Positions 1 through 6,413 of a stretch of DNA of 9,460 nucleotides are shown piece after piece. The notes under the pieces were generated by a model, which ran no database searches, had not been told where the DNA came from, and saw nothing but the letters and a program-made list of their open reading frames with translations. This stretch comes from Dehalococcoidales bacterium. GTDB lineage: Bacteria; Chloroflexota; Dehalococcoidia; Dehalococcoidales; UBA2162. Position 1 is the stretch's first letter. Each line of letters begins with the position of its first letter. A program made the position numbers and the translations under genes. The stretch is taken from assembly GCA_020354275.1 (NCBI GenBank), contig CP070645.1, positions 449,253 to 458,712 of the forward strand, read 5' to 3'.

Positions 1-1177
1 CGCTGCCGACATGCCCGCTTGTCTGGCTGATTTCGGCACTGGTCAGTATCTGGAAATCAAGCTCAATGATGTTGGTCTGGTCGGTTATCCTTACTTTAAA
101 GGTGCCGGCGGCGTGGGACGGAACAGTAAAGCTGGTGTTGACATTTCCATTAGCAGCAACAACGGTAGTAGCTTCACTAATTTCAGTATTGTCGAAGTAA
201 ATCTTTGCGTATTGATTAGCCTGAAAACCGGTACCACTTACAGTGACCTCGGTTCCGATATAACCCGTGGTCTGACTCAGGGTGGCAGTGGCTGATACTA
301 CGAAGCTGGCTGTGTCATCGTATGTGCCGTGGCTGGCTTTTACGGTGTGTATACCCCCCGAACTGTTCGGGACGACGAAGGTGGCACTGAAGCTTCCGTT
401 ACTGTTGCTTTCAACGGATAAAGGGGTGGTGGTCACACTGGCGCCGTCGAAGGTGATGGTGATATCCTCATCGTCGGGGAAGCCGGTTCCATTTATGGCT
501 ATTGTATCGTTACGTTTCCCTGTGTCCGGTGCGATGGTTATCTGCGGCTCGACCTCGAAGTCAGCCGAAGCCGTGGTATCAGATTCTTCCCCGGTTACCG
601 TTATCGTGTGGTCACCGGCAGCGCTCTCGGGAATGGCTATGGTGAAGGCGAACTCGCCATCATCATCCGTTTCGGTGCTGCCGCTGACGACATCGTCAGT
701 AATATCGTCATCATCATATTCCACAATCAGGTCTTCTTCATCCCCGAAACCCTCACCGGTGATTTCAACCAGGGTACCCACCGGTCCGGAATCTTCATCG
801 AGCTCGATCTCGATTACGGTTACCGTGAAATAAGCGATGGCCAGTGTCGTACTGCTGGGTGAAGTAGTGGTTTTCACGGACACTGTTTTTTGCCCTGTCG
901 TAGTGCCGGTTGGTATCTGGAACTGGGCGCTGATAGTCTCATAGGTCGTGGTTACCACGGCGCTGGTGCGGACATCATTATCAAGAAAAATGAAAACAGT
1001 GTTACCTCCTAAGCCGGTGAACAGAGATCCTGTTACCGTAACCCATGTGCCTACGGGGCCGGAGGTTGGTGAAAGTGAGATGGTTGCCGCCAGTGCCGGC
1101 GTAGATGGTAATGCTATTAATAACAGGGAAATGGTCACTAGCACAGCTAAAGTGCGGAAAATATTCCTTCTTTTCAT
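1..1177 (-). CDS. Secreted IPT/TIG-like repeat protein (C-terminus beyond left edge)
   Basis: Reading the minus strand from the ATG at 1177-1175 gives 392 codons without a stop, open at the window edge. A good Shine-Dalgarno, GGGGAG at 1186-1191, lies 8 nt upstream. Residues 1-30 form a typical Sec signal peptide: KRR at 2-4, a hydrophobic core at about 10-23, and an ALA|AT cleavage site after residue 30. The rest is a chain of Thr/Ser/Val-rich units of 83-91 residues at about 31-118, 121-208, 210-294, 297-377 and 380 onward. Each opens with a pattern like S-G-x-V-G-T-x-V-T-[VI]-x-G-x-G-F. This resembles IPT/TIG or other Ig-like beta-sandwich domains of cell-surface proteins. The second unit is very acidic (four Asp at 155-158, three at 171-173), which may bind calcium. 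The ligand and anchoring domain are not visible. A surface or adhesion role is inference; the secreted repeat architecture is well supported. Confidence 0.88.
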   Translation of the reverse strand, partial: MKRRNIFRTLAVLVTISLLLIALPSTPALAATISLSPTSGPVGTWVTVTGSLFTGLGGNTVFIFLDNDVRTSAVVTTTYETISAQFQIPTGTTTGQKTVSVKTTTSPSSTTLAIAYFTVTVIEIELDEDSGPVGTLVEITGEGFGDEEDLIVEYDDDDITDDVVSGSTETDDDGEFAFTIAIPESAAGDHTITVTGEESDTTASADFEVEPQITIAPDTGKRNDTIAINGTGFPDDEDITITFDGASVTTTPLSVESNSNGSFSATFVVPNSSGGIHTVKASHGTYDDTASFVVSATATLSQTTGYIGTEVTVSGTGFQANQYAKIYFDNTEISEATTVVAANGNVNTSFTVPSHAAGTFKVRITDQTNIIELDFQILTSAEISQTSGHVGS

Positions 1178-1232
1178 CTGAAAAACTCCCCTATGTTAAT
1201 CCCGTTTTTGGTGGTTGTACTTCACACGTTTA

Positions 1233-1262
1233 ATGATAAGGCTTGTATTTGCCGTCTGTCAA
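1233..1262 (-). promoter_or_regulatory. Sigma70-type promoter of the secreted repeat gene
   Basis: On the minus strand TTGACA (1262-1257, perfect -35) and TATCAT (1238-1233, five of six bases of the -10 consensus) are separated by 18 bp. Transcription would begin near 1226, giving a leader of about 49 nt before the ATG at 1177. This suggests the gene has its own promoter and does not depend on read-through from tsaD. Confidence 0.6.
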
Positions 1263-1359
1263 TATACACTTAGTTGCAGGGCATTCCAGTAAGTCTTGTC
1301 TCTTCCTCTAGATTGTGATGATTATATGGACCCCATTATCTCACTGGCTTTATTGCCAT

Positions 1360-2349
1360 TCAGCCCAGTTTCAAACCGGGTAAAACATCTAAATTCATGC
1401 CTTCTGTTTTTCCTGCCCGGAAACGGAAGTATCCGCAAGCGGCAATCATAGCGGCGTTATCGGTGCACAGCACCAGCGGTGGAATCAGTACCGGAATGGG
1501 TGAGTCCTGCACTAGTCGCTGGCGGAGTAACTGGTTGGCCGCCACACCACCGGCCAGTAAAATCTGCTTTACCCTGTGTTCTCTGGCTACTGCTATGGTT
1601 TTAGTAACCAGAACGTCAATTACAGCCTCCTGAAAGCTGGCAGCGATATCAGAGTTGGAGGAAATATTGCCCTCATCTACCAGCCGTCGCAGGGCTGTCT
1701 TTATACCGCTGAAGCTGAAGTCGTTGGTCCCTTTGAGCCAGGCACGGGGTAACGGGACAGAGGGATTGCCTTCCCTGGACGAACGCTCAATGGCCGGGCC
1801 ACCGGGGTAACCCAGGTCAAGTATCCGGGCGGCTTTATCGAAGGCTTCACCGGCGGCGTCATCCCGTGTCCGCCCCAGCACTGTATAGTCTCCATGCCTC
1901 TTCATCAGTACCAGATCACTGTGCCCTCCGGATACAATCAGGCATACCAGAGGGAAGTGTGGGGTTGAATCAGGGCTATGGTCAAGCAGCCAGTTAGCGT
2001 AAATATGGCCTTCCAGGTGGTTGACCCCGATGAGCGGTATTCCATGGGCCAGGGTGATTGATTTGGCCGTATTGACGCCTATTAATAACGAGCCTGCCAG
2101 ACCGGGGCCTATAGTGACGGCAATCCCATCCAGGTCATGCCAGCTAACTCCGGCATCGGCCATTGCCTGTTTTAGTATCGGGATAATGGCTAAAATATGC
2201 TGCCGGGAGGCGACCTCGGGAACAATCCCACCGTAACGGGCATGGATTTCCACCTGCGAGGCGATCTGGTTGGAGAGAACATTTCTCCCATCCTCTACTA
2301 CAGCGACAGCCGTCTCATCGCAGGAGGTCTCTATCCCCAGGATTTTCAT
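1360..2349 (-). CDS. tsaD: tRNA N6-adenosine threonylcarbamoyltransferase TsaD
   Basis: The 329-residue product has the usual length for TsaD/Kae1/YgjD (ASKHA fold). It transfers the threonylcarbamoyl group from threonylcarbamoyl-AMP to A37 of ANN-decoding tRNAs, in bacteria together with TsaB and TsaE. Visible motifs are the N-terminal GIETSCDETAVAVV (5-18), the metal-binding HLEGH with His111 and His115, the nucleotide-binding VSGGH (139-143), DDAAGEAFDK (163-172), GGVAAN (267-272) and the third metal ligand Asp297 in CTDNAAM. All key residues are present. The ATG at 2349 starts directly at the conserved N-terminus. No Shine-Dalgarno is visible, and the -10 box lies only 8 nt upstream, so the mRNA is probably leaderless or nearly so. 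The secreted repeat gene lies 182 bp downstream on the same strand. TsaB and TsaE partners are not in the window. Confidence 0.97.
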   Translation of the reverse strand: MKILGIETSCDETAVAVVEDGRNVLSNQIASQVEIHARYGGIVPEVASRQHILAIIPILKQAMADAGVSWHDLDGIAVTIGPGLAGSLLIGVNTAKSITLAHGIPLIGVNHLEGHIYANWLLDHSPDSTPHFPLVCLIVSGGHSDLVLMKRHGDYTVLGRTRDDAAGEAFDKAARILDLGYPGGPAIERSSREGNPSVPLPRAWLKGTNDFSFSGIKTALRRLVDEGNISSNSDIAASFQEAVIDVLVTKTIAVAREHRVKQILLAGGVAANQLLRQRLVQDSPIPVLIPPLVLCTDNAAMIAACGYFRFRAGKTEGMNLDVLPGLKLG

Positions 2350-2357
2350 ACACTTGA

Positions 2358-2366
2358 ATTATACCA
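2358..2366 (-). promoter_or_regulatory. Extended -10 promoter element of tsaD
   Basis: The minus strand reads TGG-TATAAT (2366 down to 2358), a perfect -10 hexamer with a TGn extension. No convincing -35 is found 16-18 bp further upstream, which is common for extended -10 promoters. Transcription would start around 2351, within a few bases of the ATG at 2349. Confidence 0.6.
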
Positions 2367-2397
2367 TAGGCTTTAACTCACAGATATCATACCCTTT

Positions 2398-2426
2398 TTG
2401 ACACTCTTTATTACCAATGGTATGAT
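2398..2426 (+). promoter_or_regulatory. Strong sigma70-type promoter of the plus-strand cluster
   Basis: A perfect TTGACA (2398-2403), a 17-bp spacer and TATGAT (2421-2426, five of six bases) preceded by an extended TGG make this the best promoter in the window. Transcription would start near 2433, leaving about 45 nt of leader before the TTG start at 2479. That leader is too short for a magnesium riboswitch of the M-box type. It faces away from the tsaD promoter. Confidence 0.75.
2412..2422. promoter_or_regulatory. Small palindrome over the -10 region, possible operator
   Basis: TACCA-A-TGGTA is a perfect 5+1+5 inverted repeat that runs into the -10 box of the plus-strand promoter. Its right half (ATGGTAT, 2417-2423) is also the inverted copy of ATACCAT at 2361-2367 in the tsaD promoter. 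A repressor site is possible, but an 11-bp palindrome can occur by chance, and part of it is simply the extended -10 sequence. Confidence 0.25.
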
Positions 2427-2464
2427 TTAAATTAAGGCGGTATAAATTGAATACTGTTGGCAGT

Positions 2465-2472
2465 GAGGTGAT
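2465..2472 (+). promoter_or_regulatory. Strong ribosome binding site selecting a TTG start
   Basis: GAGGTGAT pairs over eight bases with the 3' end of 16S rRNA and lies 6 nt upstream of the TTG at 2479. The ATG at 2471 overlapping this site opens a frame that stops after 11 codons, so TTG is the real start of the transporter gene. Confidence 0.8.
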
Positions 2473-2478
2473 GACATT

Positions 2479-3768
2479 TTGTCTACTGTTGAAACACTAT
2501 ATTTAGTGTTTCTTTTTACCTGCCTTGTTTTTTCCGCGTTCTTTTCCAGTTCAGAAACAGCCTTTATTTCCCAGCAGAGGATAAGACTAGAGCACCTAAT
2601 TAATACCAAGGTAAAAGGTGCCGAACGGGTTGCGGGATTAATTCAGAAACCCGAGAGACTCCTGTCAATCGTGTTACTGGGCAATAACCTGGTTAATACG
2701 GCAGCGACAGCACTGGCAACGGCCCTGGCAATCAGATTCTGGCCCGAGCACGGGGTCCTTATCACTACTATCGGCTTGACTATCATTCTGCTGATATTTT
2801 CAGAGACTATCCCCAAAACGGTTGCGGCCCAGCATACCGAACGGGTAACGCTCTTCTATGCCAGACCATTACAGGTGATTTCATGGTTATTGACGCCCTT
2901 TGTCCTGTTGCTTAGCTGGATTGCTACGGGGATCAGCAGGATACTGGGGACGAAACCTGTTCCAAGGTTGCTGGTTAGTGAAGGCGAAATCCGTACCATG
3001 ATATCAGTAAGTCATAGGGAAGGAGAAGTAGAAGAAACAGAGGCCGAAATGCTGCACAATGTCTTTGACTTTGGTGACCGTCCGGTAAGTGAGGTTATGT
3101 TGCCGCGTCTGGAGGTTATCGCTATCGAACAGGGCTCCAAGATAGCCGATTTTCTAACCCTTTACGCTGAGTCGCCATTATCACGTTTTACGGTGTATCA
3201 GGAGAATATGGACAATGTGGTTGGCATTCTAGCCATCAAGGATGTGCTTATGGCGGAAGCCAAGGGCGCTATTAATGACGATAGTATTATTGATGGCCTT
3301 ATTCGCCCGGCTTACTTTGCGCCGGAGAGCAAGCGTATTAGTGAACTCTTTGCTGAAATGCGGGACGAAAATTACCGGATGGCTGTAGTTGTAGACGAGT
3401 ACGGCGGTACTGCTGGCATCGTCAGTCTTACCCAGCTGGTAGAGGAGATAGTGGGACCGGTAGGGGACGAGCTGGCGGCAGTGGAGAAGGATTATGAGGT
3501 TATTAACGAGTACACTTTTCAGATAGACGGGGGTATGCGGATAGAGGAAGTCAATGAAGAGATGAACCTGGAATTACCGGAGGGGGATTATGAGACGGTG
3601 GCCGGTTTTGTCCTCAGTCTTTTGGGCCACATACCAAAGGTGAACGAACAGGTTAGATATCAGGACCTGAAACTGGTGGTGACCGAGATGAGGGGAGTGA
3701 AAATTGAAACAATTCTACTGACCAAGGAAGGCATACAGCGCCCCCAGGTTAGGTTGCCAGAAGGATAG
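2479..3768 (+). CDS. CNNM/CorB-family transporter (DUF21-CBS-CorC), copy 1
   Basis: This 429-residue membrane protein belongs to the CNNM/CorB family, often annotated as hemolysin C/CorC-like. Members are linked to Mg2+ (and Co2+) efflux and resistance. Residues 1-155 form the DUF21 transmembrane domain, with hydrophobic stretches at about 6-28, 61-86, 92-109 and 131-152. It carries the conserved FFSSSETAF (21-29), LLGNNLVNTA (66-75) and ETIPKT (109-114) motifs. A CBS pair follows at about 205-263 and 272-328, with VDEYGGTAGIV at 305-315 as the nucleotide-binding signature of the second CBS. Residues 344-415 are the C-terminal CorC/HlyC domain, with LPEGDYETVAGF at 366-377. The start is TTG, chosen by the ribosome binding site at 2465-2472. 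It is the first gene after the divergent promoter, and a closely similar paralogue follows 47 bp downstream. Metal specificity cannot be read from the sequence. Confidence 0.95.
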   Translation: MSTVETLYLVFLFTCLVFSAFFSSSETAFISQQRIRLEHLINTKVKGAERVAGLIQKPERLLSIVLLGNNLVNTAATALATALAIRFWPEHGVLITTIGLTIILLIFSETIPKTVAAQHTERVTLFYARPLQVISWLLTPFVLLLSWIATGISRILGTKPVPRLLVSEGEIRTMISVSHREGEVEETEAEMLHNVFDFGDRPVSEVMLPRLEVIAIEQGSKIADFLTLYAESPLSRFTVYQENMDNVVGILAIKDVLMAEAKGAINDDSIIDGLIRPAYFAPESKRISELFAEMRDENYRMAVVVDEYGGTAGIVSLTQLVEEIVGPVGDELAAVEKDYEVINEYTFQIDGGMRIEEVNEEMNLELPEGDYETVAGFVLSLLGHIPKVNEQVRYQDLKLVVTEMRGVKIETILLTKEGIQRPQVRLPEG

Positions 3769-3815
3769 TATATATTATTCAGGTGGCAAAGTAGGTAGGT
3801 GTAAAGTAACAATTT

Positions 3816-5099
3816 ATGTCTGACAGTGAAATACCTTTATATATTGGTCTTCTTGTTCTATGTTTGCTGCTTTCGGCATTCTTTTCCAGTTCAGAAACGG
3901 CATTTTTCTTTCTGCAAAAAATTAGGGTAGAGCATCTGGTTGATACCCAGGTGAAGGGGGCCAGACGTGTAGCCAGGATGATTGAGAACCCGGGCCGGCT
4001 ACTTTCGGTTATCCTGCTCGGTAATAACCTGGTAAATACTGCGGCGGTGGCACTGGCTACAGCAATGGCAATCAGATACTGGCCTGAGCAGGCTATTATT
4101 ATTACTACCGTAGGTTTAACTGTCATCCTGCTGATATTCTGTGAGACTGTCCCCAAGACGATAGCTACCCAGCATGCTGAGCGAATGTCCTTGATATATG
4201 CTCGGCCGATACAGTTGCTGTGGTGGTTGTTTTTCCCCTTTGTTTCGGTGCTCAGCTGGATGGGGTCTGGTTTCAGTAAGCTGATAGGCGGAGAGCCAGG
4301 TACCGGCTCTATGGCCAGAGATGAGGAAATCCGTACCATGATATCGGTTGGCCACAAGGAGGGGGAGGTTGAAGAGGCAGAGGCGGTAATGCTAAACAAG
4401 GTCTTTGATTTCGGCGACCGGCCGGTACGTGAAGTCATGGTACCACGCCCGGAGGTTATCGCTATTGGACTGGGCTCCAGGATTACCGATTTTCTAACCC
4501 TTTACGCTGAGTTCCCATTATCGCGGTTCCCGGTTTACCAGGAAAATATGGACAACGTGGTTGGTATCCTGGCAATCAAAGATGTGCTTATGGCAAGGAC
4601 CAAGGGGAAGATCAATGATGGCAAATTAATCGATGAACTCGTCCGCCCGGCCTGGTTTGCCCCGGAGAGCAAGCGTATCAGCGAACTCTTCATAGAGATG
4701 CAGGAAGAAAATTACCGGATGGCAATAATAGTGGATGAATATGGCGGTACGGCGGGCATCGTCACGCTTACCCGCTTGGTGGAGGAGATAGTGGGGCCGG
4801 TGGGGGACGAGCTGGCGATGGTGGAAAAGGACTATAAGGTCATTGACGAGTTTACCTACCAGGTCGATGGTGGCATGCGGGTGGAGGAAGTCAATGAAGA
4901 GATGGATCTGGAGTTACCGGAGGGGGACTATGAGACACTGGCTGGCTTCATTCTTGACCTTATAGGGCATATACCGAAGGAAAACGAGCAGGTGAGGTAT
5001 CAGGACCTGAAGCTGGTGGTGACCGAGATGAGGGGACTGAAAATTGAAAAAATCCAGCTAACCAAGGAAAGCCATGCAACGGCTGCGGATCAGACTTAG
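3816..5099 (+). CDS. CNNM/CorB-family transporter (DUF21-CBS-CorC), copy 2
   Basis: The 427-residue product has the same architecture as the preceding gene: DUF21 membrane domain (1-156; AFFSSSETAF at 21-30, LLGNNLVNTA at 67-76, ETVPKT at 110-115), CBS pair (about 206-330; VDEYGGTAGIV at 306-316) and CorC domain (345-416; LPEGDYETLAGF at 367-378). Identity to copy 1 is high along nearly the whole length. The main differences lie at the N-terminus, in the linker after the membrane domain (about 156-170) and in the last dozen residues. The ATG at 3816 is the first possible start, because a stop codon in frame lies just upstream. The Shine-Dalgarno is weak, so expression may depend on copy 1. 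The 3' end overlaps the next gene by 26 nt. The two copies may form a heterodimer, since CNNM proteins are dimers, or may differ in regulation; this is inference. Confidence 0.95.
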   Translation: MSDSEIPLYIGLLVLCLLLSAFFSSSETAFFFLQKIRVEHLVDTQVKGARRVARMIENPGRLLSVILLGNNLVNTAAVALATAMAIRYWPEQAIIITTVGLTVILLIFCETVPKTIATQHAERMSLIYARPIQLLWWLFFPFVSVLSWMGSGFSKLIGGEPGTGSMARDEEIRTMISVGHKEGEVEEAEAVMLNKVFDFGDRPVREVMVPRPEVIAIGLGSRITDFLTLYAEFPLSRFPVYQENMDNVVGILAIKDVLMARTKGKINDGKLIDELVRPAWFAPESKRISELFIEMQEENYRMAIIVDEYGGTAGIVTLTRLVEEIVGPVGDELAMVEKDYKVIDEFTYQVDGGMRVEEVNEEMDLELPEGDYETLAGFILDLIGHIPKENEQVRYQDLKLVVTEMRGLKIEKIQLTKESHATAADQT

Positions 5100-5718
5100 C
5101 CGCGGGGACGAGTTAAAATTTATCTCTCACTTGGATATTATGCGGTTATGGGAGAGAGCCCTGCGTCGTGCCCGGATACCGCTGGCCTATTCTGAGGGAT
5201 TCAGCCCCCACCCCCGAATATCTCTGGCGGCTCCACTCCCCGTAGGCGTAACCAGTGAGGCTGAGTTAATGGATGTCTTTATGGCAAGGTGGGTTTCCCC
5301 GCACTGGTTTACTGCTATGATAAGCGAGCAACTACCCCCTGGCATTAAGGTACTTGAGGTATATCCCATAACGCCAACGATGCCTTCTCTACAGTCAATG
5401 GTTCGTTATGCCGAATACAGGGTGGAAGTGGCCACCGAGAAAGGGCCCGAGGAGGTGGAATCTGTAATTAGCGCCTTGCTCTCAAAGGAGCAACTGCCGT
5501 GGCACCACCAGAGGGATACCGGGCAGCGAGACTATGACCTAAGGGCTTTGATTGATGACATCTGGCTTGTTGGCCGGGATGGCTCGTATTTGACTATCGG
5601 AATGAGGTTACGCTGCGGCAGTAGCGGTTCGGGAAGGGCGGAGCAGGTTACCGCTGCCCTGGGTTTAACAGACTATCCCCAGTCAATACATCGCACCAGA
5701 CTTATTCTGCAAGCCTAG
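5074..5718 (+). CDS. DUF2344 / TIGR03936 radical-SAM-linked protein
   Basis: The 214-residue product matches the family known as radical SAM-linked protein (DUF2344). The conserved N-terminal block reads LKFISHLDIMRLWERALRRA (14-33), followed by the signature YSEGFSPHPRISLAAPLPVG (39-58). The family is usually encoded next to, or fused with, a radical SAM enzyme (TIGR03960-type), often near ribosomal protein L21 and RNase E/G genes. Its biochemical role is not established. Here no radical SAM gene is adjacent: upstream are the CNNM genes and downstream the transglutaminase-like pair. The ATG at 5074 lies inside the end of the CNNM gene in another frame and has AAGGAA at 5064-5069 as ribosome binding site, so the two are co-transcribed and probably translationally coupled. 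The family call is strong; the function is open. Confidence 0.88.
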   Translation: MQRLRIRLSRGDELKFISHLDIMRLWERALRRARIPLAYSEGFSPHPRISLAAPLPVGVTSEAELMDVFMARWVSPHWFTAMISEQLPPGIKVLEVYPITPTMPSLQSMVRYAEYRVEVATEKGPEEVESVISALLSKEQLPWHHQRDTGQRDYDLRALIDDIWLVGRDGSYLTIGMRLRCGSSGSGRAEQVTAALGLTDYPQSIHRTRLILQA

Positions 5719-5729
5719 AAGCAGAATAA
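5702..5729 (+). repeat. Hairpin enclosing the DUF2344 stop codon
   Basis: TTATTCTGC (5702-5710) and GCAGAATAA (5721-5729) are perfect 9-bp complements around a 10-nt loop that contains the TAG stop at 5716-5718. No U-run follows, so it is not a canonical intrinsic terminator. It could protect a processed 3' end or weaken read-through into the 110-bp gap. The stem is AT-rich and only moderately stable. Confidence 0.4.
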
Positions 5730-5773
5730 TGTAACCGAAGTCATATCGCGCGCATCATTTACCGGTGTAAATT

Positions 5774-5802
5774 TCGTTATATGGGCAAAAATGTTTTAAA
5801 AT
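5774..5802 (+). promoter_or_regulatory. Weak candidate promoter for the transglutaminase-like pair
   Basis: The 5719-5828 gap is the longest between plus-strand genes from 2479 to 9284 and turns AT-rich at its end. TAAAAT (5797-5802) matches five of six -10 bases, but the hexamer 17 bp upstream (TCGTTA) matches the -35 poorly. TATTAT at 5802-5807 is an alternative -10. A promoter here is plausible but not demonstrated. Confidence 0.22.
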
Positions 5803-5828
5803 ATTATAGGGGTGGTTATAGGTAGACA

Positions 5829-6413
5829 ATGAAGGGAATGGCTTTATCTATCTTCATAGTTATTGTACTTATTGGGTTTGGTTTTCTGGCCAGTATAAAT
5901 ATTTATCGTGACCTGAATAACCAGATGGCTATTTCCTATGCCGAAGGCCTGGAAGAAGGGCGTGCTCAGGGTTATTTGGCCGGTAAGCAGGACGGGAGCA
6001 GGACTGGCTACCAGGAGGGCAGCCGTATTGGCTATCAGGAAGGCCAGGATGGTGATACCGGTATCATATACGAGGAAGGTGAGTATTTTATCCATAATCC
6101 GTTCTATGATGAATTACCCGGAATATGGGAGAGGGCGGAAGCCACTACAGCTAAGGGCATACATGAATATGCCGAGGCTAATGGGATACGGGTGGCCTAT
6201 GTTCGTTGCCAGATAGCACGTAAAGCCCATGAGGGAATGGTATATATTATCCAGCTGGTTGCTTTTGAGACCGTGGATAACGGGCTGGTTATAATAGAGC
6301 CCCGGTCGGGCAAAGAGGTAAAGGTGGCGGTGGGCGAGAGTTACAGCGGGCTGAATAACTTCCCCGCGCGGCCCTATGATGATACGGTTACTAAAATATC
6401 AGTTGTCTGGTAG
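5829..6413 (+). CDS. Membrane-anchored transglutaminase-like protein lacking the catalytic Cys segment
   Basis: This 194-residue protein has a single N-terminal membrane helix (about 4-24), with Lys2 on the probable cytoplasmic side, so the remainder is likely extracytoplasmic. Residues 40-72 form a strict period-4 glycine repeat (Gly at 40, 44, 48, 52, 56, 60, 64, 68 and 72). The C-terminal part (about 88-194) is clearly related to the next gene's product: NP-x-Y-x-EL (90-96), AEANGIRVAYVR (115-126), VAFETVDNG (144-152), IEPRSGKEV (156-164), VGE-x-Y (168-172) and a final Trp. Compared with that paralogue, 13 residues are missing between NPFYDEL and the NGIR motif, and they include the Cys loop. 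The aligned Cys position is Glu104. The His is either His134 with a 7-residue insertion after it, or lost. It is therefore probably a non-catalytic partner or scaffold. The ATG is the first start after an in-frame TAG and has only a weak AGGT upstream. Confidence 0.8.
   Translation: MKGMALSIFIVIVLIGFGFLASINIYRDLNNQMAISYAEGLEEGRAQGYLAGKQDGSRTGYQEGSRIGYQEGQDGDTGIIYEEGEYFIHNPFYDELPGIWERAEATTAKGIHEYAEANGIRVAYVRCQIARKAHEGMVYIIQLVAFETVDNGLVIIEPRSGKEVKVAVGESYSGLNNFPARPYDDTVTKISVVW

Noticed and set aside
282..833. 183-residue plus-strand open frame
   Set aside because: It is the complement of the secreted repeat gene on the minus strand, which has a signal peptide, ribosome binding site and repeats. 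The plus-strand product is low-complexity Ser/Val-rich with no motif.
1321..1326. TATAAT on the minus strand just after tsaD as a promoter for the secreted gene
   Set aside because: No -35 match lies at the right distance, while the TTGACA-N18-TATCAT pair at 1262-1233 is much better placed.
2434..2478. Magnesium riboswitch in the leader of the CNNM genes
   Set aside because: The predicted leader is only about 45 nt, too short for an M-box, and shows no stable paired structure.
3779..4438. 219-residue minus-strand open frame
   Set aside because: It lies opposite the conserved membrane domain and part of the CBS domain of the second CNNM gene and shows no recognisable domain; a shadow frame.
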